The translations under genes and the position numbers were made by a program. This document shows positions 45,312-58,017 of a stretch of DNA of 64,000 nucleotides, piece by piece. The notes under the pieces were generated by a model. It was not told where the DNA came from and did no database searches. It worked only from the letters and a program-made list of their open reading frames with translations. The stretch is from Posidonia oceanica (taxonomy: Eukaryota; Streptophyta; Magnoliopsida; Alismatales; Posidoniaceae): positions 17,006,001-17,070,000 of the forward strand of contig JAZBRS010000054.1 in NCBI GenBank assembly GCA_037176725.1, in the 5' to 3' direction. How positions within the stretch are numbered: position 1 is the stretch's first letter; every line of letters starts with the position of its first letter.

Positions 45312-46929
45312 TGTAGATATCCCATTTTCGCATTTCCTAGAGTTCATAGAGGATAGAAACTTCTGAGACACTCAGATCACACAACTAAGGCTTAATAACA
45401 TATTTTCCAAAGTTTTCATGATTTGCTTAAAAACAATGCTTGATTTTGCTTGACTCAAGGTTGTTAGCAGTGGCAGAGCTAACGTACTCAGACTCGTGGC
45501 AAGTCCGAGTACCTTGAGTACTCTTTATTCCACTCAAATCCGTGGCAAATTTGAGTTAAAGAAGATGTTTTTTTATGATTTCGTGAGATCTCTAAAGTTT
45601 TCGGGCTTTTATCATGATTCTCTGGATTAAACTTAAAAGACAGGGTTAAAATGCAAAATACCTAGCTAGTTGCCTCCCAGAGTGGCGACATAGCCAAGTG
45701 CCTTTCAGAGGAGCGACTGGACTGTGTAGGCGTCTATGTGACAGGTGACTAGCACCATTTCTCTCTCTTTGGCTTAATATCAATATCGTGGGCATTAATA
45801 TAATATACGGGAATTTTATAAGCTATTATAACATTTTTCCGTAAATTATTGATATTCATGTGATTTTCTAGCATTTAATATATAGTATAACACATATATT
45901 ATAAATAAAATAATCAAAAACAATCTAGAAAATCCTAGGTGGCTTCAAAATAAATATCTTGATTTTAACATGTTTTAATGTGCTAATCCAATCCCAAAAA
46001 ATCAGAAACCAATCCTTTAGAATCTCCTAAAAATCAGAAACAAATATTTTAGTTGCCTGGAATAGTGCAGCAGCTAGGCGCCACCATATGCGGCGACTAG
46101 TTGATGTGGACTCTGATTGACCTGGTCTTCCAGATTTTCCACGGCATTTCCTCTATCTTTTTGGGAGATATTTGTCCCAGTCGCCTGCCTATGCGGTGAC
46201 TAATCCTAAATATCTATTTTCTTCTAAAAATTTCTAGAAACTTCCTAAGGTTGAGTCACTCGTGTCCCACGAACCTATAAAAAGGCCTCATGAGTCAGTG
46301 CTCAAAGGGAGGCAATTTTATAAATTTTAGGGTTTAAGGAAGCCAATTTTAAGATTTTAGGGTTTGGGATCCATATCTAAGTGAGAGATCAAAAGAAAAG
46401 AGAGAGTCCTAGCCTCCACCTTCAAGAGAGAAACCTTAGATCTCAGAGATCACTACATCCAGAAACCTAGATCCTAGAGATCTTGAGTCCAGCCGGAGCT
46501 TCAACCGTGCCTCCACTTGCTCACTCCACTGCATACAGCACGTGAGTGAAAGAAGTATTTTCTTCCAATCTTTTTTTCATTTCATTTTGCATTTCTTAAC
46601 ATAGGACTCATAGCATATGCATGCGGGGAACAACCCTCGGTTAGTATTAGATTCATTGTTCATATTATTCTCTACCTTTTCTTACAACACACAAACTTAT
46701 CTAGATCTCTTATTTTCATTTGTTTTGAAGGAAAAGGAAAACGCTCACGTGACACGAGGAAGCCACTGGACGACATCTTGCCGTCGATCCATTGAATCGA
46801 GTACCCACATCATCTACATCTCCCTAGGCGCCTTGTCTGCCCATTGATAAGTGGCGATCACAACAAAGTTAACGACGTCGTGGAAGCGTTGTTATCTTCA
46901 TCATAAACACCTCCAAATCCACATCCACA
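45312..46929 (+). repeat. 5' LTR of element D
   Basis: TGTAGATATCCC ... ATCCACA. Matches 53377-54535 closely over its first 1.15 kb. TATA-like CCTATAAAAAGG lies at 46274-46285. TGGCGATCAC occurs at 46852, about 80 bp before the likely primer site. Confidence 0.75.
46274..46285 (+). promoter_or_regulatory. TATA box of the D 5' LTR
   Basis: CCTATAAAAAGG, repeated in the 3' LTR at 54331. Conservation between the two LTRs supports it as the element promoter. Confidence 0.6.
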
Positions 46930-48320
46930 GATCTGGCGATCACGGTGGGACTGGCTTTAGCCAACCCTCTGTACTACGTGAGTTTTTTTCTTCCTTCCTT
47001 CATTTCCTTCTTTAGATCTAGTTATTTTCGATTTGGGAGGCCGTGCACTTAGGTTTTTCACAACTCCTAAACCCCGTAGTGTTTTCTATCATTAGAATAG
47101 TTTTTTCTAACCCAACCACCTTGATCTTAAGGCAAGAGGTCTCGTTAGCACTTTGAGGCAACGACAACCCCCTGTCTAGGGTCGTAGAGGGTTGGGTTAC
47201 TACTGTTCTGAAAACAAAGAACTCCGATTTCCAGCCGCCCAGTAATCCGGTGCCTGAGCAAGTCGCAATTCACTGCAGCGACCTCTCCAGGCGACCCATT
47301 ACAGGCGACTGGATCTAGGTTTTAATGTCAGTGCAGATCGTTTATTATTTTCAGTAGCCTGTGTTGTTTTTTTCTTTTAGATCTGCAGTAGTTTAACAAA
47401 CTGATTAACATCCTGTCCACTGTAATTTTAGTTTTTTATTTGGATTTTAGGTTTGTATGTGTCTACCCTTAAGGTGGAAACTATTTTATTAATATTAAAG
47501 TTAAAGTTCCTTGAGAAATCCTTTCCCTAACTAAAATAATCAAACAGAGCGAACTGGCCAGTGCAAGTTGCTTACCCATACTCTGCTTGGTTAGGATAGT
47601 TAGGTTAAGAATTCAAGGTATCCTAGGGTTTTATTCTTGACTCCTCCTCTTCCTTAAGTCAAAAATAATCCTTAGTAGATACTTGATACTTTGATATTCC
47701 TTATTTATTTACTGTTTTGTGGTTTGATAAGGGCCGATCTTAAGAACAGAATTCTAGGTGGTGGGCTCCTCTTTAGAGAGACAAACCCGCCGCCTAGGCC
47801 CTCTTGGTAGACCTTGAACGAAGGTCAAAGAGTGGTACCCATAAGCCAAAAATCCCATTAATTGTGAACATGTAGGTTTAATTAACTGATTAATTATTCA
47901 CTTCAACAAATAAAAACCTGCGATCTGTCTGAAACTTGCACTGTTTTATTTTCTTGCTTACTGCGCGATCTGTCCAGAATAGATCTTGGTTGCTGGAAGA
48001 ACAGGCTGCTAGCCGCCTGTTCAGAAGGCGTCTCGCTCAGTCGCATGGTAGACCGACGACTTGTTTCATTGTCTGTTACACAGGCGACTACAGGAAAAAA
48101 CGCTTCGTGTGCCTTGTTTGCAGGATCTGATCATTTCCATTAACAGGTTGTAGAAGCACCAGAACGGGAACTGTTTACTGTTTTATTTTTACTTTCGTTT
48201 AATCGAGTCTATATTAAGTAGTATAATTGAGTCTGTAATTTCCTTTTTCAAGTTTTCTATAATAGTTTAAAAGAACAATCTCACAATAGAACTTTATCGA
48301 CCAAATCAAGAGTGCATCAA
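46930..48320 (+). other. Leader of element D
   Basis: Non-coding, about 1.4 kb between the primer site and the first ATG of the gag region. Several AGGCGACT motifs (near 47290, 47305 and 48080) recall those in the D LTR. Confidence 0.6.
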
Positions 48321-50447
48321 TATGACATCTGCCTCAACCTCTACCTCCACCGCGCAACCAAGCTTGGGCCCAAATGAGTTCTTTTTCAGAGCTTCAACTT
48401 CATAGGCACAAGAGCCAGAAACTCCCAACTTTACAAAAGAAGTTGAAGGAGAGAGAAATAAGCCGCTCCCGAACATGGAGTACCTCGTTTGCGCACACAC
48501 TTCCCGAAGTAACCTCCCCAATAGTGCCGTCCAAATCGACCGCTTCCTATCTATCTGAGGAAGCGACTAATGAGATCTACCAAGTCCTAGCACGGCACCA
48601 CCATCCCTCATTTAGGAGCCTACAAACCTCATCCGTCCACCAACCTTCTTTCCTAAACCCTCACCAAAACCCATTAACCACGCCCACTCATACATACACC
48701 ATGCCACTAAATCCCACGATAAACTTCCCTACGCAAGGTTTATTCACACAATACCACACAACGCCAACCTATCCTTCCATACATCAAACCATGCCATCAT
48801 ACACAACCTATCAACAACCACAATATCTCGGAACATCATACCAACCACAATATCCCGGAATAACACACTCACCATAACCTCCCGCTAACACACAATTATA
48901 CTACACTCCACATCAATCCCTACCCTTCTCTCCGCCATATAATCCTCTATCACCACCATTCCACCAAACACATAGGCACCTCAACCAGGGACAACAAGCC
49001 ATGCCAGGATAGGACATTAAGAGAATGATCTCTGAGACACTCACAGAGGCAGGGGTTACACATAAAGCACCAATAGGGTTTGACACTTCTAAATTTCCTC
49101 ATTTTGTTCTTCCACCTGGATTCAAAATGCCAAAGATGAGGAAATACAGTGGAACAGAGGATCCAAAAGGTCATCTAGCCACATTCACTATGGATGCTCT
49201 ACCCTATTAGTATGACAATGGGCTTACTATCTACCTCTTCTTCAAGAGCTTGAAAGGAGAAGCACTGGGATGGTTTAACATGCTCATAGCATATGATCTC
49301 AGTAGCTTCAAGATAGTCCAAGAAAAATTTTTGCTCCAATATGGCCATCGCATCCAACACGAGCCTACAATGAGCGACCTCCTCGCTGAAAGGATGAAAC
49401 CTGATGAGGAGTTTGCTACTTTTGCAAGCAGATGGAGAGACATGATTGCAAGGTCCAAATGCTACATCCCAGAGAGCCAAGCAGTTGAGGTCATATCCCG
49501 AAACACTACAGGAGTACTCAGAACGGAGCTACTGATTAGTGACCTCCAAACATACCCTCAACTGTACGAGCATACTACTAGAATCCTTCGTCACAAAGAA
49601 GAGCTACCATTTTTGCAACCCGAAGGAAGGGACAAGAAGAAGACCTCTAGCTATACACTTGAAGGCGTCACTGGTGACATGGCCCAAGTTTCAATTCAGT
49701 AGAGGCAAGAGGGGCAAAGAAACCCCCAATATCAGTCTAGGCAATCGTTTTTGGCCAATGGCAACCAGCACAGTACCAGGGGCAATTAGTACAGCCAATA
49801 CAGCATCAACAACAACTGCCACCTAACTACCCGGTACATGCCCAGCAAGGATGGACAAATAATGCATACCAGGGGCAACAGCAAGGGCAAGGGAGCTACC
49901 ACAGCGTCCCTCCACCACGAATCTATAAGGGCCTTCAGAGGCAAAGCTATCCTCCGCTTCCTGAATCGATCCCCGACACATTTAGGATGCTGGTTGAAAG
50001 TGGAGATCTGCGACTCCCTGAACCCAGGCCAAGTTTTCCAAATGCCGATATGTCCAAGCACTGTCCTTATCATCAAAACCATGGGCACACCCTTGAAGAC
50101 TGTTTCACTGTCAAAGATAAAATACATAATCTTAATGACAATGGTGAAATCATGTGGCCCGAGCTTAAAGCTAGACTGAGGGCAGCTCAAGAAGGACAAC
50201 AAGTGATGCGGATACATCAAGAGCCCTTGTTCAACCATCGAGTGGCTCACACGGATGCAGAGATCATCCTATCAGCTGCTCGGTCTGAACTGGCATCCAT
50301 CCAGTGCATACAAGCATATCCAGAACAAAGCCCATCAAGCAAAGAGGACCTTGATCCTAAGGCACCCTCAACACCTACTCTGAACTCTCAGGACATGATC
50401 CAAGAAGACTGGTCGCCCATTTATGATGAGTACACTGACGCTGATTA
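48321..50447 (+). pseudogene. Broken gag of element D
   Basis: Starts MTSASTSTST at 48321; the frame then shifts before about 48420. The main frame gives a Pro/Gln/Tyr-rich N-terminal region and GFDTSKFPHFVLPPGF, MRKYSGTEDPKGHLATF, SLKGEALGWFNML, FLLQYGHRIQHEPTMSDL and FATFASRWRDMIARS, the retrotransposon gag domain. A further frameshift between 49700 and 49900 leads to a CHHC knuckle CPYHQNHGHTLEDC near 50060-50100. In-frame stops lie at about 48875, 49008, 49207 and 49700. The gag of element A shares domain order and knuckle type but is clearly a different sequence. Confidence 0.85.
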
Positions 50448-53362
50448 GTGAGATGAAAAGACAGTGGACTCTCAGATATTCCAGGACTTAATAGAAGAAA
50501 ACCAGTCACCCATTTATGATGAGTATGCTGACTCAGACTGGTACGTCATACTCAACTCGCCACTCCCAGCAGCACAAGCAAGAATTGATCCTCCTCCCAA
50601 GTCGCCCGATCCTGCAAGAGGACACACTAGGGGCAGTCATGAACACGGTGTTCATGAAGGAGAGGTTAATATAGAGCACGTCAATGGCCACACTTCAAAA
50701 GGAGGAGGAAATCTGATAGCCTCGCTCCAAGACAAAGCCACTAGGGGCACACTGCCTGGAACGGGTTAGAATGAGTCCGACTCTGACCCTCTAAAGGCAA
50801 GGACTGGGCGCAAACCAAAGGAAAGACAAGAAGATGCGCCACAAGCACCTGACTACTTAACACTAGGGGCAGACTTCTGCAGCCACCCCTCAGGTAAGCC
50901 CCCTCATCTGGGAAGGGAGGTGCGAAGTTCCACTGAACTCGACTAAGGACAGTGGTTGATTCAATTAGAACATGTAAATAAGACTTTTTCTTTCAGTACT
51001 TTGTTTTCCTTTATTTATCTTTATTTATCTCTAATGCTAAGTTAGATTATAAGTAATAAATGATAAAAATGACTGATGAGTGTGTACTATACCCAACGAC
51101 TTAGAGCATTAAGCAACATCGTCAAAATATTACCTAAGGTTCCTAAGCAGAAACCGTGACACCCAGGGAAGGTCCAACTACTGACTGTGACAACCTAAAG
51201 GCATCTTTAGATCCGTGGGAGTTACATACAGTACATCCTTAATTAGCATGCCAAAATCAAGAAAGGAACCAAAGACTGAAACCTAGCCAAGGAAAGAAAG
51301 TTGTATCTCAAACAGAAAAGGAACTGAACAACTAGGGTAACCTCAACCTTGTCCTGCCTGCACATACACTTGCCCAGGGAGGTAAGAGAAAGGCTAGTTC
51401 GGAGCAGAGGCTAATAGTATGAGCCGTTTGCCAAATAAAGTGTCCAAAAAAGACGGTAGCAAAGAAGCTGTCCAAATAAGAAAGGAAAGAAGGCAGCAAA
51501 GAAGCTATCTAAGTGAGAAAAAGCAATAAAAAGACTGTCCAAAAGATAATAAAAGAAGTCAACAAAGAGCTGTCCAAAGAGTGAAAAGAAGGCAGCAAAG
51601 AAGCTGTCCATAAAAACCAAGAAAAGAATCCTAGAAAAATTAAAAGGCGCAAAACAGGCAAGTGGAACTCAAACTTGAGCCAAAGTCGAGAGCTTACTGC
51701 ACTTCAAGCCTCCTCCACCTATCTCACTCACAGGCAAGGGGTAGGGAATCCTAGAAGTTCAAGGACTGATTAAATAAATGAGACAACAATCAAACTAAGG
51801 CTAGTATAAGGTCCTAAGTTCTCGAAAGACAAAGCATGTTAGAAGGGAGGTTCTCTCGCCCTAGATAATATGAGGCAATACTGCAAAAGCTGTAAGTAGA
51901 CGGTTGTGACTGCACTCATCAATTCAAAAACTACAAAAAATCAGAAAATCCAAAAATATCAGAAAATCCAAAATTTAAAAGAATCAGAAAATCCCATAAG
52001 TCAAAAAATTAGAAAACAAAAAATACCAAAAAATTCAGAAAATCACAAAATTCAAAAAAAATTAGAAAATCCAAAAAAACCAACTAAAGAAAAGTAGCAC
52101 CCACCCTACAGACAAGTGAAAACTTAGTAAGTAGGAAAACTGGAATTAGTCTAGTCGGTGATGCAACAATCAACTCACTTGGATTTGGAGATAACGTCCT
52201 ACTCAAGCGTGTCTCACGACTTGGGTGCGTTTTCTCAACAAAGACATTGCTTCTGCAATAATCTTTAGAGCATCTACGGATAACTCACAATCGGCGTCTA
52301 CTGGGCTCCGATTTTTCATCTCTCTGCTGAGGCTAAGACCAATTCCCTACACCTAGTTCTCAAGTAGTACTGATTAAGGGATTACTTTATCTCATACACA
52401 AGTATAACTTAGTCAAACGCTCTAGGAGTAGAAAAGGTTCACCTGTGATTATTAACATCTTTTGTTAAATGTGTAGGTACAAAGCTTACAACATAAAGAG
52501 TGAGCTCACGCCTAAGGGGCTCATATAGTGTGCAAAGGCACACCCACTTTGACTAAAGGCAAACTCCGGTTTGGCAAAGGAATGGTTCACTCCCTCACCC
52601 GGTTCTTTAATCATAGAACTCCTTTATTTGTCAAATCGAGTTGTGGGACGACAGTCCTTTTCCAAGAGTACTGGTCACACTCGAGGACGGAAAACACTTG
52701 ACCACAACAAATTGCATTCATTCATTTTGCATATATCCATATGGTTTGGGAACAACCGTACCCTGCCGACCTAACCTGGCATATGGACCATTCATTGCAT
52801 CGTATGTTGACTTGCATTTGCATTATCATTGTTTGCTTGAATCATGCATCCATGCATTTTCTCATATCATTGGAAGTGGAGCACGGACGGGACCAAATGA
52901 CCTTCAAGAGTGTTAAAAACCCTTAAGACATGTGATTCTCCTAGAGCCAACCTAGTTCCTACCAATCCTTCTATCAATTCCAATCCGAATAAAATCTCAA
53001 ACAAGATGCCACAAGAACACTCCTTTTTTGATCGTGTAAGGGTCACGCCCCACGATCTCCTCCTTAGCTTTTGCCCCATTGAAGTATATCTCTACATGGT
53101 TGACCTGGTCTTGACATCGGCTGTGACACACAGCACCGACTTGACCCCTCCATGCCTGAGTCTTCAATATGACAGCAATTAATCGAACCACTCGGCCGTT
53201 CGGTAATCTCCCAACTCCGAGTCAATTCACCCCTTCTTCCTTTTTATTTATCTTTCTTCATCCCTAGTGGTGGATTGTTTGAAACGAAGCTCCCCTTTTC
53301 AGGAAATGCTCAATGAGACATTTGTTCTTACCTTAGACCCGACCTTATTCCAAGATCAACTC
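50448..53362 (+). other. 3' untranslated region of element D
   Basis: No pol domain. A further frame at 50464-50769 continues the acidic, IYDEYAD-type gag tail. Includes GCAAAGAAGCTGTCC repeats (about 51450-51615) and TCAGAAAATCCAAAA repeats (about 51925-52090). No supported gene; small ORFs at 52571-53191 are not recognised. Confidence 0.6.
51450..52090. repeat. Degenerate short repeats in the D 3' untranslated region
   Basis: First a roughly 40-bp type with AAGGCAGCAAAGAAGCTGTCC (51450-51615), then a 15-25-bp type with TCAGAAAATCCAAAA (51925-52090). Confidence 0.6.
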
Positions 53363-53376
53363 TAAGGAGGGGTATC
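53363..53376 (+). other. Polypurine tract of element D
   Basis: TAAGGAGGGGTATC directly before TGTAGATATCCC of the 3' LTR. Confidence 0.8.
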
Positions 53377-54535
53377 TGTAGATATCCCATTTTCGCATTT
53401 CCCAGAGTTCATAGATCACAGGAACTTCTAAGGCACTCAGATCACACAACTAATGCTTAATAACATATTTTCCGGAGTTTTCATGATTTGCTTAAAAACA
53501 ATGCTTGATTTTGCTTGACTCAAGGTTGTTAGCAGTGGCAGAGCTAACGTACTCAGACTCGTGGCAAGTCCGAGTACCTTGAGTACTCTTTATTCCACTC
53601 AAATCCGTGGCAAATTTGAGTTAAAGAAGATGTTTTTTTATGATTTCGTGAGATCTCTGAAGTTTTCGGGCTTTTATCATGATTCTCTAGATTAAACTTA
53701 AAAGACAGGGTTAAAAATGCAAAAGACCTAGCTAGTTGCCTCCTAGAGTGGCGACACAACCAAGTGCCTTTCAGAGGGGCGACTGGACTGTGTAAGCGCC
53801 TGTGTAACAGGCGACTAGCACCATTTCTCTCTCTTCAGCTTAATATCAATATCCTAGGTATTAATATAATATACGAGAATTTTATAAGCTATTATAACAT
53901 TTTTCCGTAAATTATTGATAATCATGTGATTTTCTAGCATTTAATATATGGTATAACACATATATCATAAATAAAATAATCAAAGAACAATCTAGAAAAT
54001 GCTAGGTGGCTTCAAAATAAATATCTTGATTTTAACACGTTTTAATGTGCTAATCCAATCCCTAAAAATCAGAAACCAATCCTTTAGAATTTCCTAAAAA
54101 TCAGAAACAAATATTTTAGTTGCCTGGAATAGTGCAGCAGCTAGGCGCCACCATATGCGGCGACTAGTTGATGTGGACTCTTATTGACCTGGTCTTCCGG
54201 ATTTTCCACGGCATTTCCTCTATCTTTTCGGGAGATATTTGTCTCAGTCGCCTGCCTATGCGGCGACTAATCCTAAATATCTATTTTCATCTAGAAACTT
54301 CCTCGGGTTGAGCCACCCGTGTCCCACGAACCTATAAAAAGGCCCCGTGAGTCAGTGCTCAAAGGGAGGTAATTTTATGAATTTTAGGGTTTAAGGAGGC
54401 CAATTTTAAGATTTTAGGTTTTGGGATCCATATCTAAGAGAGAGATCAAAAGAAAAGAGAGAGTCCTAGCCTTCACCTTCAAGAGAGAAACCCTAGATCC
54501 CAGAAATCTACATCCAGAAACCTAGATCCCAAAGT
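53377..54535 (+). repeat. 3' LTR of element D (truncated)
   Basis: Matches 45312 onward with few differences until CCTAGATCC at about 54530, where an unrelated LTR begins in the opposite orientation. TATA-like CCTATAAAAAGG at 54331. Confidence 0.8.
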
Positions 54536-56758
54536 TCTGGAGAGGTGCTAGAGGCTTGAGCAACAAAGTTGTTGCTCAAACCGAAGATTCTGGGCCAATT
54601 CAGGGCAGTGGCAGTCTCAGCGGGTGAGGGTGAAGGCCAGACGGTGGTGACGCGGGCTGGAGGGCTTGCTGTGATCGTTGAGAGAGTGGTTTGGATCGAG
54701 GCTGGCCACAGAAGTCTTGGGGACGTCAGGAGGGAGTTAATGGAGTTGGACTGAAATGAGCTAGAAGATGTCTGAAATGAGCTGTAGGTTTGCTGGGGGC
54801 TTGGGTCCGGTCTGGGGAGGAGATGGGTTTGAGAGGGTGATCTGAGTTCGGTCTGAGGGAGAGGAGAGGTGTTGGTTTTGCAGAGATGGGGTTTGGGAGA
54901 GAAATGGGTGCTGTTGGGTGAGCTTGATCTGTAGAGATGGGTGCCGATTCTGGGGAGAAGCTTGGGTGCTGGTGAAGTTGGGTCCGATCTGGGGGAGAGG
55001 TGGTGTTGGTCTGGGTCCATGGGATAGGGGTTTAGGTGTTGGTTTTGCTTGGTTTTTGGGTGAGCTTTAGATGTTGGTTCTGCAGAGGGTTTAGGTGTTT
55101 AAGGAGGGTTTGGGTTTGCTGGTGAGGAGTGGGATTGGGTGACCTGGGTTTGGTTCGAGAGAGGAGGGGCTTGGTCTGGTCTGGGTTCATGGGATTGGGT
55201 TTAGATGTTGGTTTGCTGGGGTTTAGTTTGAGAATGCAGAGGAGTTGGAGGAGGCATTTAAGGCAGATTGGGCGGGAGAGGGAAGGAGGAAAAAAATGAA
55301 ATGAAGGAGAGGATTGGTGGGCTTGGGCCAGCTGAAGGAGAAAAAAGATGGAAAAGAGAAAAAAGAAAGGAAAAAAGAAGAGGAAGAAGAGGAAATAAGG
55401 AGAAGAAGAAGAAGAAAAGAAAAAAGAAAAAAAAGAGCTTAGTGGGCCTTGGGCTTGATTAGGATTTTTGCTTTGTTTTTAATTAGATTAGGTTTGATTT
55501 AGTTTAAATGGATTTGGTTGTTGATTGTTTAAATTGATTAAATTCAAGTTGAAATTGATTTTGTGCGTTAAATGAGTTTTAGGATTTCTTAAAATGGGGT
55601 TTAGGGTTTAGTTTGTTTTTCAATGAATTCGGATGTGTAACTTTGGTTGGTTTTCAATTTAAATGAGTTTTGATTTGTTTAAATGGGTTTTGACTTTAAT
55701 TGTTAAATTCAAATTGGTTTCAGTTCTTAATTAGGTTTGAAGATGGGCTTTGCATTTTAAGTGGGCTTGGGACTTTGATTAGATCCAATTGGGTTGTGAT
55801 TGTGATTTGAATTTGCATGGATTAGGTTTAAGTTTTAGGGTTTTAAGTTTTTTTAGGGTCTTGATTAGGATTTTATTAGAGTCTTGATTAGGGTTTAAGT
55901 TTTAGGGTTTTGGAGTTTTGAGTGGATTAGGTTTTAAGTGTTGTAGGGTTTAGGGTTTAGTATGGTGGGGTTTAGGGTTTAGTGTTGTAGGGTTTAGGGT
56001 TTAGGGTTTTTAGGGTTTAGGGTTTAGTGTTTAGGAGTGGATTAGGGTTTAGGGTTTAGGGTTTAGAAGTTTAGGGTTTTAGGGTTTAGTGTTTAGTGTT
56101 GAGATGTGGATTAAAGTTTGGGGTTTAGGTTAGGGTTTTGATGTTTGGTGTGGTGGGGTTTAGGGTTTAGGGTTTAATATGGTTGTGGAAAAGAGAGAAA
56201 GAAAGGAAGAAGGAAATAAAGAAAGAGAATAAGGGAGGAAAAGAGATTAAAGATTGAATAGCATGGGATAGGATAAAAATAAAATAAAATAAGGATAAAA
56301 TAGAGGGAAGAGAGGAGAATAAGGTGGGCCCATTGGAGAGGAAGAAAAGAGGAAAAAAGGGGAGGAAAAGAAGGAGGATAAGGAGGAGAGAGAAAAGAAT
56401 AATCAGGAGAGAGAAAAGGATAATCAGAAAAGAAAGAAAGTGAAAGGCTTGGGTTTGGAGGGGGGTTTTGCGTGTGTGTGACCTAGGGCTTCTAGGGTTT
56501 GACCTAGGGTTTAACCTAGGGTTTTCTAAAGTTTTAAATGAGATTTTTGGAGGGTTTTTGGAAGGTTCAGGGTTTGAGGTTTAAGGAGGGTTTGGGTTTG
56601 GTTTGATGGTTTGGTTTTAGGGAATGATATTGGTCTTGGAATGGGAGAGGATTTAGGGTTAAAGGAGGGTGAGCTTCCAGACCTCAGAACGAGTTCCAGA
56701 GTGCTCCCAGAGTGTCCCCAGCCAGCTGAGACCCCTTGGCTGAAATGGGGTGTCTACA
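54535..56758 (-). repeat. LTR fragment F, minus strand
   Basis: On the minus strand it starts TGTAGACACCCCATTTC at 56758. There is no purine tract on its upstream side (56759 onward), so it is a 5' or solo LTR whose remainder was lost at 54535. Composition resembles LTRs A and E (A/G-rich block 55265-55440, T-rich block 55450-55900). Contains telomere-like repeats. ORFs at 54508-55020 (-) and 55268-55462 (+) are low-complexity. Confidence 0.65.
55943..56188. repeat. Interstitial TTTAGGG-type repeats in LTR F
   Basis: Many GGGTTTAGGGTTTAG runs, mixed with AGTGTTGTAGGGTTTAG and GTGGATTAGGG. The unit equals the plant telomere repeat TTTAGGG, but runs are short and interrupted. Confidence 0.8.
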
Positions 56759-56925
56759 GAAAGCTATAAATTTTATCCAATGGTGAATGTAAGGATATAT
56801 TTGTCTAGTGGTGTACTAGTTATGTGAAGCACAAAGCATCTATAGACATAAGAAAAGGTTTCCCTTTTTATATAAAATTGAGTAACATGCGGACATAAGA
56901 AAAAGGGAGTTAAGGTTTCCCTTTA

Positions 56926-57745
56926 CTGCAGAAACAATAGCGAATTTGTCCAAATTGACAGAATTACGCAGTCTATTACACACATGCCACTATGACAGTA
57001 CCTATTTTGTGCTGAAAGAGGACCTTTTGTGCAGGTTAAGTCATCTTTGTGTTTTGAATCTTAGTGGAAGTCATCTTTTCCATTTGCCAAAATCTATTGG
57101 TGATCTCAAACATTTGCGCTTCTTGGATCTCAGTTTCACTAAGATAGCAGAGTTGCCTGAGTCCATATCCAAACTCTACAACCTGCTTTCTCTTCAATTA
57201 AACAAATGCTCCAATCTCCATGAAATACATAATGGTGTGACAAACCTAATCAATTTACGCCATCTTAGTGCAAGTGGCCAACTACTTTCAAGACTATCTA
57301 GAATTGGGAAACTAATTTATCTCCAAGAATTGGAGCAATTTAGCATCTCAAGGGAGGACGGTCATAAGATAAGGGAGTTAAGGAACATGAAGGATCTTCG
57401 AGGAAGACTGTGCATTCTTAATCTTCAAAATGTTGAGAGCGAGGTCAGGGTATTGTAGTTCTGATGCCAAAGAAAGAAAGATGGAACTTGAAGGAAAGGT
57501 ACTTGAAGTGCTCCGACCCCCAATTAGCCTTAAAATTCTTTCCATCAAGGGTAATGAAGGTTTACAATTTCCATCTTGGATGAACAACCATTTTGTCAAC
57601 AACCTCAAATCTATTAGCTTATGTTACATTAATTAGAAATTGGAATATTCTTCCAACTCTAGGGAACCTTCAATTTCTCCAGTCACTGAAGATAGAATAC
57701 CTCTTGGTTGTGGAAAAGGTTGGCCTTGAGATCAGATATAGCATC
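56926..57745 (+). pseudogene. NLR (CC-NBS-LRR type) leucine-rich-repeat fragment
   Basis: After a splice-acceptor-like TTTACTGCAG (56931-56933 region) the frame reads ANLSKLTELRSLL and then LRRs: LCVLNLSGSHLFHLPKSIGDL, LRFLDLSFTKIAELPESI and NLLSLQLNKCSNLHEI. It then has LRGRLCILNLQNVES, a frameshift near 57450, LKILSIKGNEGLQFPSWM, and after another break NWNILPTLGNLQFLQSLKI. This is the LRR region of a plant intracellular immune receptor. No NB-ARC domain is present in the window, no ATG begins the frame, and stops and shifts break it, so it is a decayed fragment. It lies between LTR F and the CACTA remnant. Confidence 0.85.
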
Positions 57746-58017
57746 ATCTGATCTACTATTGTTCTAACATCATCTGATATTAAACCTTGCTGTTAGCCTG
57801 CAATATGCCCAAATGGCCATTATATATGTAGAATTCAAGGGACCTAATGCATTACTAGAATGCTTAAATACATTTCTATAAAACTACACTAGATAATTAT
57901 ATACAGTTTATACTACCAAACAAGTTCAAGTGATTAATAGAAATAAATAGAAGATGCCAATAGTACACTAAGAGAGGTATGCATTATTAAAGTAACTTAA
58001 AAAGGAGCAAAGAAAAG
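57746..58017. other. AT-rich segment with no recognised feature
   Basis: About 270 bp between the NLR fragment and the CACTA remnant. Nothing supported. Confidence 0.5.

Larger units (their letters stand above)
45312..54535 (+). mobile_element. Element D: gag-only Tat-like Ty3/gypsy retrotransposon
   Basis: 5' LTR 45312-46929, primer-like TGGCGATCACGGTGGG at 46934-46949, leader, broken gag 48321-50447, about 2.9 kb without coding, purine tract, 3' LTR from 53377. The 3' LTR is cut at about 54535, where LTR F begins. TACCT at 45307-45311 is the candidate target duplication; the partner is lost. No pol domain is present. Confidence 0.8.
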
